From contig NZ_RIZI01000113.1 of assembly GCF_003721225.1 (NCBI RefSeq), positions 1-11,886 on the forward strand: a stretch of DNA of 11,886 nt. Direction: 5' to 3'. Below the pieces are notes generated by a model. It searched no databases, was not told the DNA's origin, and saw only the letters and a program-made list of their open reading frames with translations. The position numbers and the translations under genes are program-made. The DNA comes from Acidithiobacillus sulfuriphilus. GTDB taxonomy: Bacteria; Pseudomonadota; Gammaproteobacteria; Acidithiobacillales; Acidithiobacillaceae. Position 1 is the first letter of the stretch, and the number at the start of each line of letters is the position of its first letter. This document shows, piece after piece, positions 1 through 7,122 of the stretch.

Positions 1-369
1 AATGTTTCATCTCGATAATCCACTTTCCGCCCCCACCCTACGCCTGACTCCATTTCAGAGAGGCGACAACTACCCTGACACCGGGGGGCCCAGTCTCCCG
101 CCCCGGCGACGACTAGGTCGTCGGGCCTGGCTACGACAGAGGATGATGGCCGGGACCCAGCCATTCTTGGTCTCTACCCGGTATCCGTAAACTACCCAAC
201 CGCCCGATTTTGGTGAATTGTCGGGCCCCTGCGGACTCAAGCCGAAGCATTATGAGTTCTTCAATAACTTGGAATTATTGTAGATCACGATGGACCACCG
301 ATCAAACAATGCCTTATTTTTATTGATAACCCAATGTCCCTGGCTCGGGTTCACTCCAGCGTAAACAGA
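1..369. other. Left flank without a recognisable gene; possible insertion-sequence end
   Basis: No open frame here resembles a known protein. A 62-codon plus-strand frame (2-190) is Arg/Pro-rich and has no family features. On the minus strand a TGTCAGGG... segment begins at 80, followed by GTTGTCGCC and CTGAAATGG, and an ATG lies at 10-8 so that a frame could run off the left edge. TG-starting ends with TGTCGCC blocks some 70 bases before a transposase start resemble IS21-type elements, but no transposase sequence is visible. A short perfect stem (CGACGAC, loop TAG, GTCGTCG) lies at about 107-123. I see no clear terminator for the rrf2-like gene that ends at 370. Confidence 0.3.
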
Positions 370-807
370 TCATAAGATAGAATCCCGTGACAGGATATCC
401 ATGGAACATAACCTTGCCACAGAGCCGATGGTCTGTGTCCGGAGGATCTCCATTTCCTGATTTTTGAGCTGGTGCCACTGGCAATGAACCGGACACCCCA
501 TTTCCTTGGCGCATTTTTTGAGGCTGAACACACAATGTGGCATGACCTGGTGGCCGTCCACGATCTCCACCATATCCAGAATATTCATGTTTTCGGCGCC
601 CGGGCGGAGAGCAAAGCCCCCGCCCTTCCCCTTGACGGAAATCAAAACCCCGCGCTTGGCCAGTCTGCGCAAAATTCCCGTCACATATTGGACCGACGCC
701 CCGAGATGCTCGGCGATATCGCGACTGAGGCTGGGTTGGCCGGGAGCCTGGCCCGCCAGATAAATCAGTCCACGTAAAGCATGTTCACTGGTCTTGCTCA
801 ATAACAT
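370..807 (-). CDS. Rrf2-family transcriptional regulator with a four-cysteine cluster
   Basis: This 145-residue protein has the size and layout of Rrf2 regulators: an N-terminal winged helix-turn-helix (about residues 1-70, with a GKGGGFAL wing near 59-66), a linker helix, and a cysteine cluster. The cysteines are Cys92, Cys99, Cys105 and Cys109, and Glu8 sits where Rrf2 proteins such as NsrR have an acidic residue that can ligate the cluster. IscR and NsrR hold an Fe-S cluster with three cysteines at C-x5-C-x5-C; here the spacing is C-x6-C-x5-C-x3-C, so I do not name it NsrR or IscR. A further Cys134 lies outside the cluster. It follows ctaB by 130 bases in the same direction with no obvious terminator between them, so it may be the last gene of the oxidase cluster. 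The Shine-Dalgarno sequence before ATG 807 is weak. Regulation of the cluster by this protein is an inference. Confidence 0.9.
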   Translation of the reverse strand: MLLSKTSEHALRGLIYLAGQAPGQPSLSRDIAEHLGASVQYVTGILRRLAKRGVLISVKGKGGGFALRPGAENMNILDMVEIVDGHQVMPHCVFSLKKCAKEMGCPVHCQWHQLKNQEMEILRTQTIGSVARLCSMDILSRDSIL

Positions 808-937
808 GGCTGCCTACGATTTCCAGATGTTTTCACCATCGCCACCGGACGCATTCATCAGCCATCCGGGGCCAACAAGAAGGCCGTGCGATTGCCGGCC
901 CAACTCCGCATGGATCATGGCGGGGCCTTTGGCGCGC

Positions 938-1882
938 CTAGAGGATCCCATGGCTCATGATCAGCTTGCCGAGGATCAGGGCGGTGAAGAGCAGGAAGAG
1001 GTAGGAGATGGAGTAGAGGAACATGCGCCGGGCATAGCGATCCATCTCCGGCCCTTCGGGCAGCGTTCGCAACCGCAAGGCCATCCGGACGAACCATGCG
1101 CCGGAAACCATGGCAACGGCTCCGTAAATCCAGTCCCCGCTCAAAAAGGCGGGCAGCAGGCTCACCAGCCAGGTGAGGACGGCATAGTTCAGGACTTCCC
1201 GGCGGGTGCGGTCAACGCCATGGGTGACCGGCAGCATGGGGATGCAGGCTTCGGCATAGTCGCGCCGGCAGCAGATGGCCAGGGGCCAGAAGTGCGCCGG
1301 GGTCCAGACGAAGACGAGCAGGACCAGCACCAGGGGCAGGGCCGCGACACTGCCGGTGACGGCGGTCCAACCGATCAGCGGCGGCAAGGCACCGGCAAGT
1401 CCTCCCCAGACGATGTTCCAGGGGGTGCTGGGCTTGAGATAGAGGGTGTACACCACACCATAACCCACGGTCCCCGCCAGGGTCAGCACCAGGGTCAGGG
1501 GATTGGTGCCCCAGGCGAGCACGGCGATGGCAGCCCCCATCAAGGCGGCGGCATAGAGGATGGCGCCCCCGCGGGGGATGCGTCCGTCCGCCAGCGGCCG
1601 CTGACTGGTGCGGCGCATGTGTTGATCCAGGACGGGCTCGACGATCTGATTGAGCACGCCTCCAGCGCCACCGGCCAGGGCGATCCCCAGCAATCCCGCC
1701 AGCGCGGACTCCCAGTGCAGGAGGGCATGGGGCGCCAGGATCTCGCCGACGGCAGCGGTAAAGACCAGGAGGGACACGACCCGGGCCTTGGCTAACACCC
1801 AGAGATCCCACAGGAGGGATAACGCAGGCCGGCGCGCCGGTAGACGGACGACGCCCTGGCCGTTGGTTTCCATTTTCAACAT
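938..1882 (-). CDS. ctaB: Protoheme IX farnesyltransferase (heme O synthase)
   Basis: This UbiA-family membrane prenyltransferase adds a farnesyl group to protoheme IX to make heme O, the precursor of heme A. Counting from ATG 1882 (314 residues), the first polyprenyl-diphosphate motif is N78-x3-E82-x3-D86 followed by M89RRT and RPL at 95-97. The first Asp of the usual N-x3-D-x3-D is Glu. The heme-side motif WTPAHFWPLAI begins at 193, and DYAEACIPMLPV (208-219) matches the family's DYxxAGIPMLPV with the Gly replaced by Cys213. Several hydrophobic segments span the rest. I chose ATG 1882 because GAGGTG lies 9 bases ahead of it. An upstream in-frame GTG at 1894 is itself part of that GAGGTG and would add four residues. 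It starts 16 bases after the CtaA-like gene, clearly in the same transcript. The product is also called CyoE. Confidence 0.95.
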   Translation of the reverse strand: MLKMETNGQGVVRLPARRPALSLLWDLWVLAKARVVSLLVFTAAVGEILAPHALLHWESALAGLLGIALAGGAGGVLNQIVEPVLDQHMRRTSQRPLADGRIPRGGAILYAAALMGAAIAVLAWGTNPLTLVLTLAGTVGYGVVYTLYLKPSTPWNIVWGGLAGALPPLIGWTAVTGSVAALPLVLVLLVFVWTPAHFWPLAICCRRDYAEACIPMLPVTHGVDRTRREVLNYAVLTWLVSLLPAFLSGDWIYGAVAMVSGAWFVRMALRLRTLPEGPEMDRYARRMFLYSISYLFLLFTALILGKLIMSHGIL

Positions 1883-1898
1883 GACTTTTTCCACCTCG

Positions 1899-2840
1899 TT
1901 AGCGCCATTGCAGGACGATGGCCAGACTCATGAGCAGGACCATGGACTGATGAAAGGCCACCATCACCCCGGGATCCTTGGGTTTGAGGTTGACCGCGTG
2001 AAAGAGCAGGAAGCCGACCGCCACTTGCCCCACAGCCAGGTAAAAGGCGATGGGATAGGCGGGCATCATCCAGCCCAGGGTAGCCACCAGCAGCAGGGCG
2101 GCGCTGACGTGGGCGGCGACGGCCCACTGGGAGGCCTTCCGCGGTTGCACGAAGGGCCCGATGGCTTGGCCGAAGCCGCGTTGTCCGGTGGTCATGCCGC
2201 CCAGGAAAACGGCGAGCAGCAGCGCATGCAGGGCGCCCATGGCGCCGAAATAGGACCAGGAGTCGACTCCTGGATAGACCAATCCCACCAGATAGGTGAG
2301 AAAGACGCCGTAAGCCAATAGCCCGTGGATGCCGTGGACGAAGGCGGGGGCCCGTCCGGCGAGGACGTAGAGCGTCCCCATGCCGAAAAGGGCCGTGATA
2401 ACGACCAACGACAGACCCGTAATGGTGGTGACGCTGGGCGAAAGGATCACCAGAGCCAAGGCCACCAGCCCCACCAGCGTGGCCACCAGCCGGTGGGCGG
2501 CTTCCGGATCCCCCCGCAGCATCAGTACGGCGATGTTGCGGGTATAGGGCCAACGGGTGCCCAGGGACAACCCATAGCCGAAGCCTTCGACGATGCTCCC
2601 CAGCAGGATCAGGATGATGGCGAATCCGACTTCGCTGGCCTTGAGGCCATTTACCAGATCCCCTCCTACTGTCTGATGACTGGTTGTTCCCTCCCACAGA
2701 CCCATCACCGTGGCCACCAATAAAAAGGCCACGATAAGCCAGCCGATCACCCGTACCTCTCCGGTCATCTCCCCCTCTACAGCGTGGGGGAGAGGAGCGC
2801 CCGCAAGGGGGCCCGCAACCTTCCCTGTCATACCAGACAT
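1899..2840 (-). CDS. ctaA: CtaA/COX15-like heme A synthase
   Basis: This 313-residue protein has eight or nine hydrophobic segments after a 28-residue polar N-terminus. It matches the internal-repeat pattern of CtaA/COX15, which oxidises the C8 methyl of heme O to give heme A. In the first half E113-x2-H116-R parallels the E-x2-H-R of Bacillus CtaA, and a second His (H172, or H169) follows in the segment after LFGMGTLYVL. In the second half H244 (AAHVSAALLL) and H297 (FHQSMVLL) occupy the two remaining ligand positions. The cysteine pair found in the first loop of many bacterial CtaA proteins is absent, and one extra hydrophobic segment (about 70-92) lies before E113. GGAG lies 8 bases before ATG 2840. 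The gene starts 21 bases after cyoD and ends 16 bases before ctaB. Position between an oxidase and ctaB strongly supports the call; sequence divergence keeps it below certain. Confidence 0.65.
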   Translation of the reverse strand: MSGMTGKVAGPLAGAPLPHAVEGEMTGEVRVIGWLIVAFLLVATVMGLWEGTTSHQTVGGDLVNGLKASEVGFAIILILLGSIVEGFGYGLSLGTRWPYTRNIAVLMLRGDPEAAHRLVATLVGLVALALVILSPSVTTITGLSLVVITALFGMGTLYVLAGRAPAFVHGIHGLLAYGVFLTYLVGLVYPGVDSWSYFGAMGALHALLLAVFLGGMTTGQRGFGQAIGPFVQPRKASQWAVAAHVSAALLLVATLGWMMPAYPIAFYLAVGQVAVGFLLFHAVNLKPKDPGVMVAFHQSMVLLMSLAIVLQWR

Positions 2841-2861
2841 GCCATGGTCTCCAGGTCGTTT

Positions 2862-3230
2862 CTAGTGAGACATGCTGGACATCGCGGGCGGCATGATCAT
2901 GGTGCGTTCGTAAAGACCGTGGAACATCCAGGCGGTAAGCCCGATGGTGACTACGAACAGGGGCAGGAAAAGCACCATGGCGACGGTATGCCATATCTGC
3001 GCATGGGACAGATCCATGTGCAGGAGCAGATAGCCTTGGATGATCACGGCCACTCCTGCCAACAACGAAGTAGCCAGAATGGCGGCAAACGGTGACATGG
3101 CATGGGTTATGGTCAACCAGAGGCCGGCGGTCATCAAGAGCGCGGACAATATAAAACTCCCAAGATAAGCGCGGCCGTTGGCCAATTGAACCTCTGGGTG
3201 CTCCAAAGGGTTTTGCGTATGCTGTGTCAT
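2862..3230 (-). CDS. cyoD: Cytochrome o-type ubiquinol oxidase subunit IV
   Basis: The small fourth subunit of heme-copper quinol oxidases helps assembly and stability of the core. The 122-residue product has a polar N-terminus and three hydrophobic helices (about 22-45, 50-72 and 80-103). The second helix ends in GYLLLHMDLSHAQIWH, close to the LVCFLHMNxxxxxxWN region of E. coli CyoD. It is slightly longer than the E. coli protein (109 residues), ending in a Met/Ser-rich tail. The start is ATG 3230, whose bases overlap the TGA of cyoC as ATGA, so the two genes are probably translationally coupled. AGGGG within the cyoC end serves as ribosome binding site. A longer in-frame reading to 3296 would lie inside cyoC and is not supported. 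Confidence 0.93.
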   Translation of the reverse strand: MTQHTQNPLEHPEVQLANGRAYLGSFILSALLMTAGLWLTITHAMSPFAAILATSLLAGVAVIIQGYLLLHMDLSHAQIWHTVAMVLFLPLFVVTIGLTAWMFHGLYERTMIMPPAMSSMSH

Positions 3231-3865
3231 GCCACCATCCCCTGTAAATAGACAAACGTGAAGACGAATACCCAAATCACCGCCTGAAAGTGCCAAAACA
3301 GACGAAGATTGATCAGCCGATAAACCACGTTGGCACTAAACCCATCTCGGGCAATCTGTGCAATCATCACCAACATCCAGACAACGCCGACTACAATATG
3401 CAGCGCATGATAAATAAGTATGGTGAAGAATATCGATAAAAACCCGCTCGTTTCCGGAACAACTCCCTGTGCGAAAAGATGCCCCATATCCGTTGCCGCG
3501 ATAGCCAAAAACACGACTCCCAGCAGCATGGAGACAAACATTCCTCCGACGACGCCTCCGCGGCTGCCGCTTTTGAGCGCGACCATGGAATAGCCATACG
3601 CCAGCACGCTGAGGAATAGCGTTATGGTTTCCCCATAGGCGTAGACCGGGTTGATGATGGCGGAGGGAGGCGGGCCGCCCGCCAGGTTGACTGCATGGCT
3701 CAAAACCCCCAGGGAGGCAAACAACGCCGCATATACCATGGCGTCCGTCAACATATAAAGCCAGAATCCAAAGGTTCTGGTACTGATCATGTCATGACCG
3801 GGATAGTGGCGTTCCCACAAGGTAAGGCGATTGGGATCGATTTTCTGGGTTGTCGATGCACTCAT
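3227..3865 (-). CDS. cyoC: Cytochrome o-type ubiquinol oxidase subunit III
   Basis: Subunit III has 212 residues and five membrane helices, the size and topology of E. coli CyoC (204 residues). FGFWLYMLTDAMVYAALFAS near 32-51 corresponds to the first helix, and LFWHFQAVIWVFVFTFVYL near the C-terminus matches the LFWHFLDVVWICVFTVVYL region of CyoC. The protein is thought to stabilise the core and support proton uptake. I start at ATG 3865, with GAGGA about 10 bases ahead, because the next upstream ATG (4087) would lie inside cyoB and add 74 residues with no family resemblance. The gap to cyoB is 82 bases; the end overlaps cyoD by 4 bases. Confidence 0.95.
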   Translation of the reverse strand: MSASTTQKIDPNRLTLWERHYPGHDMISTRTFGFWLYMLTDAMVYAALFASLGVLSHAVNLAGGPPPSAIINPVYAYGETITLFLSVLAYGYSMVALKSGSRGGVVGGMFVSMLLGVVFLAIAATDMGHLFAQGVVPETSGFLSIFFTILIYHALHIVVGVVWMLVMIAQIARDGFSANVVYRLINLRLFWHFQAVIWVFVFTFVYLQGMVA

Positions 3866-3947
3866 TTTCAATAATTCCTCATGTAGATGAGATGTGGCGG
3901 CGCAAGTGGCCTTCCAGGCCTTGAACGCGACCCGGAAGGCAGTTCCT

Positions 3948-6095
3948 CTAGCGATTCCTTGGCGCCCACGATGGACGCGGAGAAGTGGTATTGCCGCCAA
4001 TACCGCCTGATCCAGAACGAACGGTCGATGTGGCGATGACGGCATCTCCCAGCACGCCCGCAGGTGGCACGCTTCCCGACGACCCATCCCGGGCAGCGCG
4101 CTCCACGCGCTCTACCTCCCTGGCGGGGATCGTGGTATCGGTGTCACGGTCGAAAGACCTGATGATGATCAAGGCGACCATGAGCACAAGGCATAACAAT
4201 GCCAGCCACCAGATACGCCATACGAGGGCAAAAGCGAGCCCCATGGACAATAACCCGAGGAACAGCGGAATTCCGGTGTTCTTGGGCATGTGGATATCTT
4301 CATAGTCGCCCGCATGAAGTTCGGCTATCCCATTTTCCTTGCGCCATGCCCACTCGTCTCTAGCATTGACGTGCGGGATAAAGGCGAAGTTGTAAGCCGG
4401 AACCGGAGAATGGGTCATCCATTCGAGGTTTCGGCTGGTTCCCCAAGCGTCGGCACCCACACGATTCTTTTCACGATCCCGAAGGCTGACATACAGATGA
4501 GCCACAAAAAACAAGACGGCAACCACATAGAATGCCATGCCGACAAGCGTGATATGGAGGTATGGTGCCCACTGGGTATAAGGAATGTAGTCCAGACGAC
4601 GGGTCATGCCGGCCATTCCCAGGAAGAACATGGGCACGAAAACCCAGCCGGTTCCAAGAACCATAAACCAGAAGAACCACTTGCCCCACTTTTGTTCGAG
4701 TTTAAATCCGAATACCTTCGGGAACCAATACTCGACCGCGCCGAACACGCTAGCGGCGATCAGCAAGACCATCATGTGGAAGTGCGCGACGACGAACAGT
4801 CCGTTGTGCCACATATAATCGTTGCTGGCGAAGGCATTCATCATGCCGGTCATGCCGCCAACCAACAGCAGGAATAAGGCGAGCAGCGCCCACAACATGG
4901 GTAATTCGTAGCGAACCCGCCCTCTATACATCGTGAAAATCCAGTTGAACACCTTGACGCCGGTCGGGATGCCCACCAGCATGGTGGTTATACTGTAAAA
5001 ACTGTTGACATTAGGGGCCGCGGCCATGGTGAAGAAGTGGTGCAGCCACACCCCCCAGGACACCCCACCGATGGCGAATGAGGCGATAACCATGGTGGCA
5101 TAACCAAAGAGCGTCTTTTCCGAGAAGGTCGGGATGATCTCCGACATCATGCCGAAGGCCGGGAGAATCAGGAAATAGACTTCCGGGTGTCCCCAGATCC
5201 AGAACAGGTCGTTATACAGCATCAGGTTACCGCCCATCCCTGCCGTGTAAAAATGCGTGCCGAGATAGCGGTCCATGCCCAGCAGGCCCAAGGCGACCAT
5301 AAGTACAGGGAAGGAAGTCAGCGCGATGAGGTTGGTGCTCAGGGACGCCCAGGTGAAGATCGGCATGCGCATCCACGTCATACCTGGAGCGCGCATCTTC
5401 ACGATGGTCGCAATCAGGTTGATGCTGCCCATAGTGGTTCCCAGGACACTCAACTGAAAGGCCCACATCCAATAATCCACCCCAACGCCAGGGCTGTAAG
5501 GAAGTTCAAAGTAAGGAACAAAACCATACCAGCCGCCATGGGCAAAGTTGCCCACGAAAAGCGATAGCATAACCAGCGCTCCGCCGGCCGTGGTCAGCCA
5601 TAATCCCAGAGCGTTGAGATATGGATAAGCCATGTCCCTGGCGCCAATCTGTAATGGCACGATGATGTTCATGATGCCCACCAACAGGGGGGTGGCGGCA
5701 AACACCACCATGATCAGACCATGGGCCGTGTAGATTTGGCCGACGTGGAATGGGGTCAAATACCCGTGCACAGCACCCAGGGCACCCGGCGAATTAGGGC
5801 CTATAGCGATGGCTTGTTGGGTGCGAATCATCAAGGCGTCGATGAATCCGCGAAACAGCATCACCAACCCCACCAGGCAATACATGACGCCAATCTTTTT
5901 ATGATCAACCGTCGTCAACCACTCGCGCCAAACATATCCCCATTTGCCATAGCGGGTTGTCGCACCCAATACTATGACACCTAAAATGGCAGCAAAGATA
6001 AATGTTCCGAGAAGAATAGGGTTCTCGTAAGGGATTTGCTGAAGCGTCAGCCTACCCAAAAGAGGGTTCCATGGCCCTTGCAAATGTACCAACAT
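3948..6095 (-). CDS. cyoB: Heme-copper quinol oxidase subunit I (proton-pumping)
   Basis: This is the catalytic subunit, which binds the low-spin heme, the high-spin heme and CuB and couples oxygen reduction to proton pumping. All key residues are present at a constant offset from E. coli CyoB. Low-spin heme ligands are H125 and H440, with H438 for the high-spin heme. CuB ligands are H303, H352 and H353, with Y307 cross-link in WGHPEVY. The D-channel has D154, N161 and E305, and the K-channel has K381. The quinone-site residues R82, D86, H117 and Q120 are conserved, which fits a quinol rather than a cytochrome c substrate. The length is 715 residues against 663 in E. coli: about 11 extra at the N-terminus and about 50 at the C-terminus, where the last 45 are Ser/Gly/Pro-rich. 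ATG 6095 lies one base after the cyoA stop, with GGGGGA in the end of cyoA as ribosome binding site. Confidence 0.98.
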   Translation of the reverse strand: MLVHLQGPWNPLLGRLTLQQIPYENPILLGTFIFAAILGVIVLGATTRYGKWGYVWREWLTTVDHKKIGVMYCLVGLVMLFRGFIDALMIRTQQAIAIGPNSPGALGAVHGYLTPFHVGQIYTAHGLIMVVFAATPLLVGIMNIIVPLQIGARDMAYPYLNALGLWLTTAGGALVMLSLFVGNFAHGGWYGFVPYFELPYSPGVGVDYWMWAFQLSVLGTTMGSINLIATIVKMRAPGMTWMRMPIFTWASLSTNLIALTSFPVLMVALGLLGMDRYLGTHFYTAGMGGNLMLYNDLFWIWGHPEVYFLILPAFGMMSEIIPTFSEKTLFGYATMVIASFAIGGVSWGVWLHHFFTMAAAPNVNSFYSITTMLVGIPTGVKVFNWIFTMYRGRVRYELPMLWALLALFLLLVGGMTGMMNAFASNDYMWHNGLFVVAHFHMMVLLIAASVFGAVEYWFPKVFGFKLEQKWGKWFFWFMVLGTGWVFVPMFFLGMAGMTRRLDYIPYTQWAPYLHITLVGMAFYVVAVLFFVAHLYVSLRDREKNRVGADAWGTSRNLEWMTHSPVPAYNFAFIPHVNARDEWAWRKENGIAELHAGDYEDIHMPKNTGIPLFLGLLSMGLAFALVWRIWWLALLCLVLMVALIIIRSFDRDTDTTIPAREVERVERAARDGSSGSVPPAGVLGDAVIATSTVRSGSGGIGGNTTSPRPSWAPRNR

Positions 6096-6096
6096 A

Positions 6097-7080
6097 TCAA
6101 TAGTCCCCCGCTTTTTGCTCTGCGCGCTGTTTTTTCATGTAGTTAACCATATTTTCGGTCATGGCCATTGGCGTAGGCCACACCTTGCCCCGCATGACTT
6201 CGCCAACAACCTGATCGAACAAGTCCGGTTGCACCTGACCGAAGATTTGTTGATCACCGCCCACAGCGATATAAGGCCTCGCGAAACGATTAAATCCCGC
6301 ATAGCTGAGATGTTGCGGGGATTGCTGTGCACTTTGCACCCACTGCTCGAACTGAGCCGGGCTCACCGCCTTCGTCTGGAAGTGCATCCAGGAGAGTCCG
6401 GCGCCACTGTAATCGGCAGAATAGCCCACATAGGTACCCGCCTTGTCGGCCACCAGCGCCTGCTTCGTGCGCATACCGGGCATGACATCGATCATGCCAA
6501 CCAGTTGTGGAATGATGAAATCGTTGACTACGGACGTAGACGTCAGACGGAACCGGACCGGGGTTCCGACAGGTACCACCAGTTCATCGACGGATGCGAT
6601 ATGTTGTTGCGGGTAGATGAACAGCCAACGCCAGTCCGTGGCAATGACATCCACCTCCACAGGGTCTCCTCCAGCCGCTTGCTGCGCCTTGGCGATAACC
6701 CCTGGGTTGTATGGGTTGACGTCATAGATGGCCTTGACGGAAAGATAGGACAAGACGCCGACCGTCAGGAGCGGAATACCCCACACAACGGCCTCTATGG
6801 CATAGGAATGGCTCCACTGTGGATGGTAGCTTCCATTGCCGCCCTTCCGGTAACGCCACATGGCCCATATGGTCAGTACGACGGTGGGAATGATGATCAA
6901 CAACATGATCCCCACGTCCAACATGAAGTAGTGATAAAATGTCTGTGAAATCAGTCCTTCCGGCTCCAGCAAGAAGAGACCGCTGCGCGAGCAGCCCCCC
7001 AGCGTGAGCAGAGCTAGCGGCAATACCAGACGTGGCCATGTTTTGCTGCGTTTATTTTTAATAAACACCTGAACCTCCAT
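6097..7080 (-). CDS. cyoA: Quinol oxidase subunit II, lipoprotein
   Basis: Subunit II has a lipoprotein signal (basic start, hydrophobic core, LTLGGC with lipidated Cys30), two membrane helices (about 46-74 and 93-118) and a periplasmic cupredoxin domain (about 140-240), followed by the CyoA C-terminal region. The CuA ligands of cytochrome c oxidases are missing: the loop reads YSADYSGAGLSWMHF with no Cys pair, as in E. coli CyoA. This identifies a quinol oxidase. The C-terminal 85 residues are polar and extend to 327 residues. Start choice is unsure. ATG 7080 gives the longest product but has no ribosome binding site, while GGAGG lies just inside it and is 5 bases before an in-frame GTG at 7068. 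A start at GTG 7068 would shorten the signal peptide to a more usual 25 residues before the Cys. The gene follows the ETHE1-like gene by 42 bases. Confidence 0.96.
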   Translation of the reverse strand: MEVQVFIKNKRSKTWPRLVLPLALLTLGGCSRSGLFLLEPEGLISQTFYHYFMLDVGIMLLIIIPTVVLTIWAMWRYRKGGNGSYHPQWSHSYAIEAVVWGIPLLTVGVLSYLSVKAIYDVNPYNPGVIAKAQQAAGGDPVEVDVIATDWRWLFIYPQQHIASVDELVVPVGTPVRFRLTSTSVVNDFIIPQLVGMIDVMPGMRTKQALVADKAGTYVGYSADYSGAGLSWMHFQTKAVSPAQFEQWVQSAQQSPQHLSYAGFNRFARPYIAVGGDQQIFGQVQPDLFDQVVGEVMRGKVWPTPMAMTENMVNYMKKQRAEQKAGDY

Positions 7081-7108
7081 TAGCGGTGTGTACTGTCCTT
7101 GGGATCAT
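7058..7108 (-). CDS. Possible 16-residue leader peptide overlapping the cyoA start
   Basis: GAGGAGG (7124-7118), overlapping the stop codon of the upstream gene, lies 9 bases before an ATG at 7108. That ATG opens a 16-codon frame (MIPRTVHTANGGSGVY) ending at TAA 7060-7058, inside the first codons of cyoA in another frame. This is by far the best ribosome binding site in the gap, yet it does not serve cyoA directly. The peptide could couple or tune cyoA translation by termination and restart near GTG 7068. It could also be chance. No similarity is claimed. Confidence 0.25.
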   Translation of the reverse strand: MIPRTVHTANGGSGVY

Positions 7109-7122
7109 TGTTGCTGTCCTCC

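Noticed and set aside
814..918. A 34-codon minus-strand frame (MIHAELGRQSHG...) between ctaB and the Rrf2 gene.
   Set aside because: No ribosome binding site and no recognisable similarity; the length is easily reached by chance in GC-rich DNA.
932..953. GGCGCGCC followed by GGATCC and CCATGG at the end of ctaB, like a cloning polylinker.
   Set aside because: The bases encode the expected CtaB C-terminus and stop codon, and such palindromes are common in GC-rich DNA. No vector sequence is present.
794..1795. A 333-codon plus-strand frame across ctaB.
   Set aside because: Gly/Gln/Asp-rich shadow of ctaB on the opposite strand, where the minus frame has full family motifs.
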